From contig JAJDAO010000031.1 of the NCBI GenBank assembly GCA_029261835.1, forward strand, positions 1-64,000: a DNA stretch of 64,000 bases, given 5' to 3'. Numbering within the stretch: position 1 is the first letter of the stretch; each line of letters starts with the position of its first letter. The position numbers and the translations under genes were made by a program. Source of the stretch: Deltaproteobacteria bacterium (GTDB lineage Bacteria; Myxococcota_A; UBA9160; UBA4427). This document shows, in pieces, positions 34,273 through 42,825 of this stretch. The notes beneath the pieces are model-generated. The model was not told the origin of the DNA and made no database searches. It was given only the letters and a program-made list of their open reading frames with translations.

Positions 34273-34280
34273 CCGCTGCC

Positions 34281-36923
34281 ATGGGAGCCCGTCACTTACA
34301 GCTCGCGCTTTCATACGCCGAGCTTGGATGGCAGGTCTTCCCGGTCCACTCGGTCGACGCGGACGGCAAGTGCTCATGCCATGACCCCGGCGGTCCAAAC
34401 TGCTCGCCGGGCAAGCATCCGCGCACGCGTCACGGACTGAAAGACGCAACCGATCTCGAAGAGACTGTCGTCGAGTGGTGGTCGCGATGGCCTGACGCGA
34501 ACATCGGCATCGCGACGGGAGAGGCGTCGGGCCTTTGGGTTCTCGACGTCGACATTCGTTTCGATCGATCGACCGGCGAGATCAAGACCGACGGCGAGGC
34601 GTCACTCGCAAAACTCGAGGCCGACAACGAAGCTCTTCCGAGCACGATGACGGCCAAGACCGGCGGCGGCGGTCGGCACATCTATTTCGCGTGGGACTCC
34701 GACGTTCCTGTCGGATGCCCCGGCGGCATGCCGAAGGGAATCGACATCAAGGGCGAGGGCGGCTACGTCTTGGCCCCGCCGTCGCTACATGCCTCTGGCA
34801 TCCGCTACGCGTGGCTCTCCGACCCCGAGACCTCTCCGCTCGCGCCGGCGCCGCCGTGGCTCGTCAGGCGCGTCCTGAGCGGCCCTGAGCGCGGCCACGG
34901 CTCTCCGCCGGCCGGAGACAGCCGCGACCCGCCGCAGGCCGGCACGCCGGCGCCCTGCGGCCCTCTGGCAGCCGTCGACGGCGTCGACGAAGAGATGCTT
35001 CAGGCCTTGGCGACGATCCCGCCGAACGTCGGGTACGAAGATTGGCTCGCCGTGGCGATGGGCCTTCACGAAGAGACCGGCGGAAGCGAAGCCGGATTCG
35101 GCGTCTTCCTCTCGTGGTCGGCGCGAGCCGAGGGCTTGCTGACGCCGAGCGGGAAGCCAGCCTTCGCCGGCGAAGGCGGGTGTCGCGCCAAGTGGAACAG
35201 CTTCTCGACATCCATCGGGAAGAACTCGCGCGGCCGGCGGACGGTCTTCGACATCGCGATCCGGCGCTTCGGCTTCAGGCCTCTGAAGCTGCCCGAGCAA
35301 CAGAACGACGCTTCGCCGGCGCAAGCGATGCCGGCACTCTCGCTGAAGCCAGAGTGGATTTGGGATCGACACGCAGCGCCAGAGTTCCCGATCGATGAAG
35401 CCTTCCCGCCCGCGCTGACATGGCTTCGCGAGTTCCTGAAGAAGCTCGCGTGGACCTATCAAGTCCCGGTCGACCTTCCGGTTCTACTCGCGGCCCCGAT
35501 CGCAATGTCGGCGCTCGCCGGCAAACTCGAAGTGAAGGTTCCCGGCGAGCGCTGGAAAGAGCCGGCCGTACTCTGGACGATCTGCGCGATGACATCGGGC
35601 TCGGGCAAATCTCCCGTTCACAGAGATCTGATTCGGCCTGTGCGCGAATGGGAAAAGGCGCTCGACAACAGCTCCGCCGAAGCCGAGCACGCAACGCGAC
35701 TGATGCTCGCCGAGTCCGACATCAAGCGCGCGCTGCGCGAAGTAGAGAAGACCGCCAAGGGTCTGAACGAAGAGTCGAAGAAGCGCGCGGCTGACGAGCT
35801 GCTCGAAGCGAACAAGAAGCTCGCTTTCGCGAAGGCCTCGGTCGTCACGAGCGACGCGATTATCGCATCGGAGGCAACCTCCGAGCGACTCGTCGAACTG
35901 CTTCAGCGCAGCCAAGGTCGCGTGCTCGTCTCGGACTCGGAGGGCGACACGTTTGATGTCGCGATGGGGCGCTACAGCAGCGGCGCCCCGAACCTCGGCC
36001 CATGGCTAAAGGGGTACGACGGAGATCAGATCAAGCAAGAGCGCATCGGTGGCGACCGCGTTGTTCACAGGCCGCTGATCAACGTCGGCGTTGCGACGCA
36101 GCCAGAGGCTCTGCAGTTTCTTTCGGACAAGGTCGCGCAGGGCCGAGGCTTTGTAGCCAGGTTCGCGGCCGCCATCGTGTCGCCGTCCGTAGGGCGCCGG
36201 TTCATGCCGGGCCGCGACATGGAAGACGCTGAGTTCTCGCAGTGGGAGCGACGCATTACCGAACTGCTCAACGTGAAGCGCATCGAAGAGCCCGACGAGA
36301 TCACGCTCAGTGAAGAGGCGCGGCGTGAGTTCGCGGAGTGGGGGCAAGACCTATTCAGCGAGATGGACAAGATCGAGATCGACGAGGGCGAAGATCCGCG
36401 CGATGCATGGCATCGCAAATACCCCGGCAAGGTGCTGCGCATCGCGCTTCTTCTTCACGGCATCCAGGAAGACGGCCTGCGCCGAGCCGTCATCGACCTT
36501 CACACGATGCGCGCTGCGATTGCATGGGGTCAGTACCTCGCAGGGCATAACAAGTCGATCTCTGCGACACTGCGAGACGACCCCGAGCTTCGCATCGCCG
36601 AGCGCGCGCTCGAATGGCTCGATCGAAAAGGCTACAGCGGAAAGACGTTCACGCGCCGCGACCTTCAGCGCGGCCTGCAGGGCGGACGCTCTTCAGTGAA
36701 GACCGTCCACGATCTCGCCGGGCCTCTCGCCGTACTCGTCGAAACGAACTGGATAACCGGCATCGGAAAGCCTGTCGCCGCAAGCGGGCCGAGGCCGCAG
36801 ACATGGAAGACCTACCAAGTGAACGCCTCGCTCTCTGAGACGCTCGACGAGCACAGGGCCGCGCCGGCGAACCCGTCACGCGAGAAGCTAAAGGCCGAAG
36901 ACGGCCGCCCGAAGCGATGGTAG
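34281..36923 (+). CDS. Primase-polymerase with PriCT and DUF3987 helicase-like domain
   Basis: 880 aa from the ATG at 34281, where the Prim-Pol fold begins (ALSYAELGWQVFPV). Residues 1-190: bifunctional primase/polymerase domain with the metal-binding LDVD pair near 90 and GGGGRHIYF near 130; a CSCHDPGG...C cluster may bind zinc. Residues about 225-310: PriCT-like module (YEDWLAVAMGLHEETGG). Residues 360-830: DUF3987-type ATPase with TSGSGKSPVH as Walker A. It should prime and open the phage origin. No separate DNA polymerase was seen, so replication probably uses the host enzyme. Confidence 0.85.
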   Translation: MGARHLQLALSYAELGWQVFPVHSVDADGKCSCHDPGGPNCSPGKHPRTRHGLKDATDLEETVVEWWSRWPDANIGIATGEASGLWVLDVDIRFDRSTGEIKTDGEASLAKLEADNEALPSTMTAKTGGGGRHIYFAWDSDVPVGCPGGMPKGIDIKGEGGYVLAPPSLHASGIRYAWLSDPETSPLAPAPPWLVRRVLSGPERGHGSPPAGDSRDPPQAGTPAPCGPLAAVDGVDEEMLQALATIPPNVGYEDWLAVAMGLHEETGGSEAGFGVFLSWSARAEGLLTPSGKPAFAGEGGCRAKWNSFSTSIGKNSRGRRTVFDIAIRRFGFRPLKLPEQQNDASPAQAMPALSLKPEWIWDRHAAPEFPIDEAFPPALTWLREFLKKLAWTYQVPVDLPVLLAAPIAMSALAGKLEVKVPGERWKEPAVLWTICAMTSGSGKSPVHRDLIRPVREWEKALDNSSAEAEHATRLMLAESDIKRALREVEKTAKGLNEESKKRAADELLEANKKLAFAKASVVTSDAIIASEATSERLVELLQRSQGRVLVSDSEGDTFDVAMGRYSSGAPNLGPWLKGYDGDQIKQERIGGDRVVHRPLINVGVATQPEALQFLSDKVAQGRGFVARFAAAIVSPSVGRRFMPGRDMEDAEFSQWERRITELLNVKRIEEPDEITLSEEARREFAEWGQDLFSEMDKIEIDEGEDPRDAWHRKYPGKVLRIALLLHGIQEDGLRRAVIDLHTMRAAIAWGQYLAGHNKSISATLRDDPELRIAERALEWLDRKGYSGKTFTRRDLQRGLQGGRSSVKTVHDLAGPLAVLVETNWITGIGKPVAASGPRPQTWKTYQVNASLSETLDEHRAAPANPSREKLKAEDGRPKRW

Positions 36924-36997
36924 CGCAGCGATTTGCACGTTCTGCCGAACGGGTGTTTACTAGTGAACTTGCATTTTGTTCGCTAGGGGCGCTCGCT

Positions 36998-37165
36998 ATG
37001 ATCGAATCCTTTCTTTTTCAGTCGCAGGAGCACGTCGAGATCTGGTGCAAGCTGACCATCTTCTCGCTTCTGCTTGTCGCAGCGTTCCTGATGATCTCGG
37101 GGCGCCTGTTCGACTTCGTCGACAAGGTTGACGGGACGTCGGCGCGAGAGGATCGCAGGCCGTGA
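36998..37165 (+). CDS. Small membrane protein (55 aa)
   Basis: Start taken at MIESFLFQSQEH; the earlier track ATG (36917) overlaps the primase end. A TTGCATTTTGTTCG motif lies just upstream. One transmembrane helix (LTIFSLLLVAAFLMIS). GTGA overlap with the next gene. Function unknown. Confidence 0.5.
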   Translation: MIESFLFQSQEHVEIWCKLTIFSLLLVAAFLMISGRLFDFVDKVDGTSAREDRRP

Positions 37166-37443
37166 GCGATCAAGGCCATATGTTCGAGCATGGCTCGGCG
37201 CGAGAAGTCTCACGCAAAATCGAGCGACCGGCAATGGATGTCGTCGAGTCAGGCTTGACCGCGCTCGAAGCCAAGATGCCAAACCGAAAGACGCGCGTCA
37301 GGGTCGACGCGTTTCTTGTTCTCAAGGGCGGGCGGGCTTGGCCGATTCCGAGCGACGCAAAGATCAGGCTTGAGATCGTCGAGCGCGTTGTCGAGTTCGA
37401 CAGCGATCGCAAGCCGATCAGCGGCGGATCGCATGCCGACTAA
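37162..37443 (+). CDS. Hypothetical protein
   Basis: 93 aa from GTG. Beta segments 'RVRVDAFLVLKGGRAWPIPSDAKIRLEIVERVVEFD'. Overlaps the DUF6283-like gene by 11 bases. No known family. Confidence 0.55.
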   Translation: MSDQGHMFEHGSAREVSRKIERPAMDVVESGLTALEAKMPNRKTRVRVDAFLVLKGGRAWPIPSDAKIRLEIVERVVEFDSDRKPISGGSHAD

Positions 37444-37777
37444 TCGACCGCGACGGCAGTGCGCAAAATGCCCGTGGAAGGTTGCGGCAGATCCACATGA
37501 CATTCCCGGAGGATACAGCGAAGAGAAGCACGCGAATCTGTCAGGAACCATCTCAGCAGGATTCGACGTTTTGAAAATGTTCGAGCCACTGCGCATCATG
37601 GCCTGCCACGAGACGCCGACGACGCACGAGCTGCCTTGCGTCGGATGGATCGCACATCAAGCCGGCGAAGGGAACAACGTTCGCTTGCGCATGGCGATCG
37701 CGCAGGGCTCGGTCGACGCAAACGTCGAGACCGTCGGCGATCAGCATTCGAGTTTCGAAGACACTCTCCCGCGATAG
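37433..37777 (+). CDS. DUF6283-like zinc-binding protein
   Basis: 114 aa from the ATG at 37433. 'RRQCAKCPWKVAADPHDIPGGYSEEKHANL', then 'MACHETPT' and 'CVGWIAHQ', the DUF6283 pattern (CxxCPW ... CH ... C.GW). Probably binds one zinc. Role unknown; common among small early phage genes. Confidence 0.75.
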   Translation: MPTNRPRRQCAKCPWKVAADPHDIPGGYSEEKHANLSGTISAGFDVLKMFEPLRIMACHETPTTHELPCVGWIAHQAGEGNNVRLRMAIAQGSVDANVETVGDQHSSFEDTLPR

Positions 37778-37786
37778 GGCTAGCTA

Positions 37787-38281
37787 ATGGGCTGGGCGAA
37801 CTGCGGCTACAACCGCGAGCACGGCGTTTGGATGGGCTACGCGCACGACGGAATCTGCATGGAACCAGGTTGCGACGAGATCATAGATCACGGCGTCAGC
37901 TACGCATGCGGCGGCATGCACGAAGGCGGCGAGCTTGGATGCGGTCGCTACTTCTGCGGTTCGCATCTCAGCTCGGCGTCGCATCCCGTCGACGAGACGG
38001 CCTTTATTTTGCGCGAGCCAGGGTCGCCGGCGATCGCGACCGATGTCGACACGTTCATCCTGACTCAGCTTTGCCGGATCTGCAGAGCTGCCATCGAAGC
38101 CGCGCTTCAGTGCGAAGTGCTGTCGCCGGCCGGATTCCTAGAAGCCGCCGCGACGCTGCGCAAGGCGACCGGATCATGGCCCGACGTGCTGATCATCGGT
38201 AGCGACGAGCTTCAGCCGTTCGCCGACCGACTCATGATGCTTCACTCGATTGCACGTTCTCAGCCAGGGTTTTCGCCATGA
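37787..38281 (+). CDS. Cys/His-rich protein
   Basis: 164 aa. The N-terminal 60 residues hold many Cys and His (CMEPGCDEIIDHG, CGGMHEGGELGCGRYFCGSHL), which look like a two-zinc, RING- or treble-clef-like domain. The C-terminal half is helical. Overlaps the next gene by ATGA. No family named with confidence. Confidence 0.6.
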   Translation: MGWANCGYNREHGVWMGYAHDGICMEPGCDEIIDHGVSYACGGMHEGGELGCGRYFCGSHLSSASHPVDETAFILREPGSPAIATDVDTFILTQLCRICRAAIEAALQCEVLSPAGFLEAAATLRKATGSWPDVLIIGSDELQPFADRLMMLHSIARSQPGFSP

Positions 38282-38493
38282 CGGACGCGGCATTTGCCCC
38301 GGAGTTCTTTCGCTACGGCGTCTTCAGCCCCGAAGGACTTCTCTGCTCGGAGATCTCGGAGAGCGAGGCGCATGCATGGTGGTCGGCGTCGAGCATCTCG
38401 CGAATCAGCGCGAACAATCTGCGCTCTCGCGGCTACACGCTGCATCGCGCAGTCTGCCGGTTCGACGGCGCTCCCGTGAAAGGAAACGCCTAG
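38278..38493 (+). CDS. Small hypothetical protein
   Basis: 71 aa (FFRYGVFSPEGLLCSEI, then SEAHAWWSASSISRISANNL). ATGA overlap with the preceding gene; last gene before a promoter-like gap. No motif. Confidence 0.55.
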   Translation: MTDAAFAPEFFRYGVFSPEGLLCSEISESEAHAWWSASSISRISANNLRSRGYTLHRAVCRFDGAPVKGNA

Positions 38494-38500
38494 TCCGCTG

Positions 38501-38564
38501 TTGCCTTGCGCGTCGGCGCTTCGCGTACATTGTAGGTCGCGTCTTGCGCAAGGCGCGCAAGACC
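38501..38564 (+). promoter_or_regulatory. Promoter-like region and 5'-UTR hairpin
   Basis: TTGCCT/TTGCGC with TACATT 15-20 bases later, then a hairpin GTCTTGCGC-AAGGC-GCGCAAGAC (38542-38564). It precedes the 38594 gene and may stabilise or regulate its mRNA. Confidence 0.4.
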
Positions 38565-38593
38565 TCGCTTAGCACCTACGCGGAGATGCACCT

Positions 38594-40450
38594 ATGGGCC
38601 GGCCCGTTCCATCGCTCACGCTCGAAAAACTCGAGAAAGAGTTCCGTCTCGAAGAAGACGGCAAGTATCCGATTCATGTCGACGGCGACCTCGTCGGCTG
38701 GGCCTACCGATTCGGCCGAGAGTACGGCATCGAGTACGGCGACCTAGCTCTCGCCGCTCAGGAAGGCGTCGACCTGTCACGCGACCTCGACATCGGGCCT
38801 GCGCTCGTTACGGTTCATTCGCACGACGGCAGTCAGGTTCTCGACGTCTTCGAGACGGAGTCGAAGCCGGTTCCATTTTGCACGCGTCTGCCGTTCTTCC
38901 TTCCGGGCGACGCGCCGTTCAGGGTCGACAAGCGCGACGTCGCCTATCGCGACTTCCTGATCGGCGGCGGGCCGACGCTCGACGAAGTGCCCGTCGGCGA
39001 CCTCGATCGCTTCTATCGCTGGGGTCCGAGCCCCGACCCCGAAGACACTGACGCGACCGGCAGCGGTCGCGTGCATGCACATCGCAGCCCGGTCGAGATG
39101 TCGATCCTCGTTCGCGACATCGTGCTTGGTGAGCAGCCGACGCACGAACAAGCGGCCGACCTCGATCGATGGATCGTCGAGCAATGCGCGCGCGGCTACT
39201 GGGCTACGCTCTGGATGAAGCCGCGCACGCTCGAAGACAAGCCGACCTATACGGGCGCCGACGTCGTCAGGATCGACGAGTTCGAGGTCTACGACGCACA
39301 CGCCATGCGCGACTACATTGTGCCCGGCGATGACTTCGAAGGGCCGCCCGGACTCGTTCTCGGCAACGGATACCGCGTCATGCTCGGAGGCTTCTGGGCG
39401 GGATTCGGTCGGCGCCTTCCCGAAGGCGTCGACTGGGATGGTTCCGGCCTCGCCGCCGGCAGCTCGCTGCATATGACCGTCGACTCGCTCGTCTTCGGCG
39501 CCGTGTTCTTCCGCAGCCAGGTTGCGGCCGAAGGCGCGCTGTCGCACTTCCAAGCTGCAAGCTCGTTCTTGTGGGCCGGCGAGAAGTGGCCGAGTCGCGG
39601 GCACGGCTGGCAGCTCGACTGCGGAGCGAAGCTCGCTCCGGTGCTCCGCTACCAGAAGCCGCACGTCACGCACTCGGTCATCCGTTCAATCGAAAAGTCG
39701 CTCAACGTGCTTGCTGCTCAGAACAAGGGCGGCATGCCTGCGCCCGACAACGGCCAGACGATCGAGGGCGGGCACCTGACCTACGACGAGGTCAAGGTCG
39801 CGTTCGAAGATGTGATTCGCGCCGTGCATCCCGAGTGGAGTGACAAGCAGGTTCACGACGCCATCGTTCTCGGCGCGGAAAGCGACGCAGCTTTCTACGT
39901 CGGGATCCTGATCACGGGCCTCGACCATCTCCTGTCGCTTTGGGATGCCTACGGAGTTTGGCAGAAGCACCCCGACGGAGCACCAGCCGGAGCCGACATG
40001 CGACGCCTCGCGATGGAACAGCACAAGTACGCGACGAACTTCCTCGTCAACATCTGCGCCAAGCCGAAGCTCGATGTTCATCAAGGAATCACTGCCGGCA
40101 AGCGCGTTCCGTCGGGCGGAATCTGGAGCGACGCCGGTACGGCGTTCGGCCTTGGCGAAGGCGGCGACGACGGGAACACGATCAAGGGCACGAACATTCG
40201 CTTTGTCGTCGGCGCGCTCGCGCTCTCGGCCACGCGTCACGGAATGCCCGAGATTCTCGAGATTGGCCGCACGACGCTCGGCATCTGCAATCAGGCGAAG
40301 TGGTGGAACGGGAAAGACAAGACCGCCGCGATGCTCGAATGCCTGTGGCCTGTCGCCGCGCACTACGGATGGAACGGCACCTTCAACGTGAAGTCGCCAT
40401 CGATCGTCGATCAAGGCAAGGCCGCTTCGACTGAGGTCGCGATCGTCTGA
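38594..40450 (+). CDS. Large protein of unknown function (618 aa)
   Basis: Single-gene transcription unit with its own promoter-like leader and terminator. Soluble, mixed alpha/beta, no signal peptide or membrane segments. Aromatic segments stand out: YWATLWMKPRTLEDKP, GGFWAGFGRRLPEG, SSLHMTVDSLVFGAVFF. The second half is helical, and near residues 530-560 there is a Gly/Asp-rich stretch (GLGEGGDDGNTIKG). No polymerase, nuclease or Walker motif seen. Size and isolation make it the most conspicuous unknown in the window. Confidence 0.75.
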   Translation: MGRPVPSLTLEKLEKEFRLEEDGKYPIHVDGDLVGWAYRFGREYGIEYGDLALAAQEGVDLSRDLDIGPALVTVHSHDGSQVLDVFETESKPVPFCTRLPFFLPGDAPFRVDKRDVAYRDFLIGGGPTLDEVPVGDLDRFYRWGPSPDPEDTDATGSGRVHAHRSPVEMSILVRDIVLGEQPTHEQAADLDRWIVEQCARGYWATLWMKPRTLEDKPTYTGADVVRIDEFEVYDAHAMRDYIVPGDDFEGPPGLVLGNGYRVMLGGFWAGFGRRLPEGVDWDGSGLAAGSSLHMTVDSLVFGAVFFRSQVAAEGALSHFQAASSFLWAGEKWPSRGHGWQLDCGAKLAPVLRYQKPHVTHSVIRSIEKSLNVLAAQNKGGMPAPDNGQTIEGGHLTYDEVKVAFEDVIRAVHPEWSDKQVHDAIVLGAESDAAFYVGILITGLDHLLSLWDAYGVWQKHPDGAPAGADMRRLAMEQHKYATNFLVNICAKPKLDVHQGITAGKRVPSGGIWSDAGTAFGLGEGGDDGNTIKGTNIRFVVGALALSATRHGMPEILEIGRTTLGICNQAKWWNGKDKTAAMLECLWPVAAHYGWNGTFNVKSPSIVDQGKAASTEVAIV

Positions 40451-40502
40451 TCCGTGCTAGGCTCTGGGCGCTGGCATGGGTTGAGAGTCCCGAAAAGTAA
40501 CT

Positions 40503-40540
40503 GACGCCTGTCTCGTCGAGCAGCCGAGGCAGGCGTCTTT
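40503..40540. terminator. Bidirectional intrinsic terminator
   Basis: GACGCCTGTCTCG pairs with CGAGGCAGGCGTC (13 bp, one wobble), with TTTC ATTT after it on + and ACTTTTC after it on the minus side. It separates the 38594 gene from the convergent minus-strand pair. Confidence 0.9.
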
Positions 40541-40827
40541 CATTTGCGCTTGATCATGCCCGCGCGAACCATTTCATTGTGACGCTGCTCCGCGCGCGCA
40601 TGCGTCCTGTCGACGCGCATTCCGCGATCCCACCACTGATGATCGCACGGGTAGCAGCGCGCCGCGAGCCGCACGATGCCGCCGGGGTTGCTGCGCTTCG
40701 ACTTGATGCGCGCATCGTGGTAGGTGTTGAACGTCCCGCACTTCGGGCACTTCGCAGAGATCATCGAGGCGACGCGCGCGAACGGCGTCGCACTTGAGCC
40801 CGATGCGGTCGGCTGGCCTGACGTCAT
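40540..40827 (-). CDS. Small zinc-ribbon protein
   Basis: 95 aa (or 74 from an inner ATG). Start at 40827 chosen for its ATGA overlap with the upstream minus gene. CPKCGTFNTYHDARI ... CYPCDHQWW is a zinc-ribbon pair, as in many small phage proteins. Basic C-terminus. Probably binds nucleic acid; role unknown. Confidence 0.65.
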   Translation of the reverse strand: MTSGQPTASGSSATPFARVASMISAKCPKCGTFNTYHDARIKSKRSNPGGIVRLAARCYPCDHQWWDRGMRVDRTHARAEQRHNEMVRAGMIKRK

Positions 40828-41066
40828 CGTGCGCCCGCTTTCGCTGCGCGCTGAATGAGAACGAGTCCGGCGGCGATGTCTTCGAGCGTCGGGCCTGTCG
40901 GCGAACGCTTCATGTGGTCGGCGAGGCAGCTCGCGGCTTCGAGTTCTTCAGGGCTCCAATCGAAAGCGGCGGAGGCCTCTTCGAGCGCGCCGAGCGCAAC
41001 GGACATCAGCGCGACAGCGCGTGCCGTTACGACATCAGCGCAAGGTTCTGGTCTAGGTACAGGCAT
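40824..41066 (-). CDS. Hypothetical helical protein
   Basis: 80 aa from the ATG at 41066, which has GGAG 8 bases upstream; the track's longer start has none. Helical, acidic (ALGALEEASAAFDWSPEELEAA). First gene of the two-gene minus operon. No family recognised. Confidence 0.55.
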   Translation of the reverse strand: MPVPRPEPCADVVTARAVALMSVALGALEEASAAFDWSPEELEAASCLADHMKRSPTGPTLEDIAAGLVLIQRAAKAGAR

Positions 41067-41232
41067 GCACGCTCTCCGAGTAGGAAGTGGAAGGGCCGAG
41101 ACGCGCATTACCCCCGACTCGCATGATCGGCCGTCGCCTAACGAGCCAGGACCGTCCCGCGCTATCACTCGGGCAAGAGATGCGCAGGGAGACACCGGCG
41201 CACTTCACGGCCCTTCCGACGAGAAGCCTACC

Positions 41233-41260
41233 TTGCGCATTTTCGTTTGTCGAATAATAT
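41233..41260 (+). promoter_or_regulatory. Promoter before leader E4
   Basis: TTGCGC, 16 bases, TAATAT; TTGCGCATTTTCG resembles the recurring motif. The transcript would begin within a few bases of the CTCATGT of leader E4. It starts the accessory operon on + while the minus pair diverges. Confidence 0.55.
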
Positions 41261-41334
41261 CAAACCTCGCTCATGTCGCTGCGGCCATCCGCCGAAGATA
41301 GCTGCTCAAGCGGACCTCTCCCGGAAAACATCCA
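41255..41334 (+). promoter_or_regulatory. Leader element E4 (diverged)
   Basis: ATCAAACCTCGCTCATGTCGC ... CCGAAGATAGCTGCTC; the GTAACC and ACGGAGA parts are altered. Lies directly after a promoter. Confidence 0.45.
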
Positions 41335-41652
41335 ATGAAGACCGTCACACGCAAGATCGGAAGCAACCGAGGCCGGCCGCGCCTCTGGCTCGAAGGCAAG
41401 CTGCTGAGCGACGCAGGGTTCAAGCCCGGCGATCGCTACGACAGGACTTTCGGTTCAGGGCTGACCATACTTCTTCAGAAGCGCTCAGATGGCGCCTACA
41501 CGGTGAGCGGGAAAGGCGAGAAGCCGATCATCGACATCGCCGGCGCCGATCTGATCAGGGCCTTTAGCAAGCTCGGCGTCATGCCGAAGTCTGTCAGCGT
41601 CAAGGCTCTTGAACGAGGCTCAGGCATCGTCTGCGACGCGATCTTCGAATAG
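41335..41652 (+). CDS. AbrB/SymE-like small protein
   Basis: 105 aa. 'SNRGRPRLWLEGKLLSDAGFKPGDRYDRTF' resembles the swapped-hairpin domain seen in SpoVT/AbrB- and SymE-like proteins and as a companion of some cytosine methyltransferases. A later 'KPIIDIAGADLIRAF' and 'SVKALERGSGIVCDAIF' complete a beta domain. DNA binding is possible but unproven. Confidence 0.5.
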   Translation: MKTVTRKIGSNRGRPRLWLEGKLLSDAGFKPGDRYDRTFGSGLTILLQKRSDGAYTVSGKGEKPIIDIAGADLIRAFSKLGVMPKSVSVKALERGSGIVCDAIFE

Positions 41653-41721
41653 AATGAAACTCATCTCATGTTACTGGGCGCCTCTTCCGAATAGGTAGGT
41701 AACCCCGACAAGGAACACGAG
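41653..41721 (+). promoter_or_regulatory. Leader element E5
   Basis: CTCATGTTACTGG, CTTCCGAATAGGTAGGTAACC, AAGGAA then ATG. GAATAGG replaces GAAGAGG. Confidence 0.65.
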
Positions 41722-41904
41722 ATGAACAGCCCGCGCATCGACAGCAACCTGACCTTCTTCCCTCACCACATCGCCGAAGCCAAGGCCGCAGCGCTTCAGG
41801 AGAGCGACCCCGAATGGAGCTACTTCGCACTTCCCTGCATCGTCGGCCCTTACTCGATCATCTTGGCGATCGACGAAGAGGGCGCTCTGCTCGGGAACTT
41901 CTAG
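41722..41904 (+). CDS. Small hypothetical protein (60 aa)
   Basis: Follows leader E5. 'SYFALPCIVGPYSIILAIDEEGALLG' looks like a beta sheet end. No motif. Confidence 0.55.
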   Translation: MNSPRIDSNLTFFPHHIAEAKAAALQESDPEWSYFALPCIVGPYSIILAIDEEGALLGNF

Positions 41905-41909
41905 ACGAG

Positions 41910-42401
41910 ATGCCAAGCATGAAAACACGCAAGCACTACGGCAGCGCGCGACGTCGCGGGCTGCTTCGACAAGGCCTGTTGCACAGGACAAGGCAGGCCG
42001 CATCCGAGAGGCTTATGAGCACACGCGAACAACAGGGCGCGCTCGCGCGCCAATGGATCGAAAGCAGGATCTCGCCGCACATCTCGATCGAGAAGTTCAA
42101 GCACTACACGCCGCATGAGATCAAGCAAGTCTCGCTCGGGCAGCTCAAGACGTCGATCGAGTGGTACGCAGCGCGGTTCAGCAACGGCAGCGCGTGCGTC
42201 TACACGAGCGCGTCTGGCAATGGCGCGCAGATCGTCTCCGAGACGACTCAGCTCGAATGGCATCGAAGCCTCGATCAGCTTGTCGCGACGATCGCTCTTG
42301 ACATCGCGAACACGTTCGCTGAGCGCGACGAGGAAAAGGCGATCGAGTCGAGGCGCAAGGCAGACGCGCTGCTCGTGTTCACGAAACAGGAGACGGCATG
42401 A
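41910..42401 (+). CDS. Hypothetical protein, start uncertain
   Basis: 163 aa from 41910 (5 bases after the previous stop); other possible starts are 41919 and 42015. The longer form has an Arg-rich N-terminus (KTRKHYGSARRRGLLRQG), the shorter begins MSTREQQGALARQWIESRI. Helical overall. Overlaps the ArsR-like gene by ATGA. No family recognised. Confidence 0.5.
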   Translation: MPSMKTRKHYGSARRRGLLRQGLLHRTRQAASERLMSTREQQGALARQWIESRISPHISIEKFKHYTPHEIKQVSLGQLKTSIEWYAARFSNGSACVYTSASGNGAQIVSETTQLEWHRSLDQLVATIALDIANTFAERDEEKAIESRRKADALLVFTKQETA

Positions 42402-42766
42402 TCACCAAAGGCAAGCTCGCGAGCGAAGGCATCCGAGACATCTGCGCGAAGCTGTCTGCTCTTTCAGACACGACGCGCATGCGGATCATCGAGGCCTTGG
42501 TCAACGACACCGATGACGTCGGAGTCTGCGTCGGGGGGCTCGTCGAAGCACTCGGCATTGACCAGCCGAAGATCAGTCATCATCTTGCTGCGCTGCGCTC
42601 TGCCGGTCTCGTCACGAGCGAGCGCTGCGGCCGGCACATCTTCTATCGGCCAGCGTGGCAGTATTCATCGGGCGGGCACTTCCTCGCAGGCCAGCGGCCA
42701 GGGCGCGCGGCCTTCAAGATGGACGGCCTGTCGATCGTCTTAGACTTCGACGAGGCCGTGCGCTGA
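42398..42766 (+). CDS. ArsR-type winged-helix transcription regulator
   Basis: 122 aa. 'ALSDTTRMRIIEALV', then 'VGGLVEALGIDQPKISHHLAALRSAGLVTSERCGRHIFY' is a full ArsR winged helix with its beta wing. The typical metal ligand CVC is replaced by VCVGGL, with one Cys kept. The 30-residue C-terminal extension has no known family. It probably controls the accessory genes or host genes. Unusual for a phage. Confidence 0.8.
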   Translation: MITKGKLASEGIRDICAKLSALSDTTRMRIIEALVNDTDDVGVCVGGLVEALGIDQPKISHHLAALRSAGLVTSERCGRHIFYRPAWQYSSGGHFLAGQRPGRAAFKMDGLSIVLDFDEAVR

Positions 42767-42788
42767 ATCTCGAGTTTCGTCTCAAGTG

Positions 42789-42825
42789 CCGACTGCGCAG
42801 CAAGCTATCGGCCGCGCAGTCGGCG
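42789..42825 (+). terminator. 11-bp hairpin after ArsR gene
   Basis: GCCGACTGCGC pairs perfectly with GCGCAGTCGGC around a 15-base loop, directly after a TCTCAAGT. No T run. It looks like a rearranged copy of the leader family. Confidence 0.5.
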
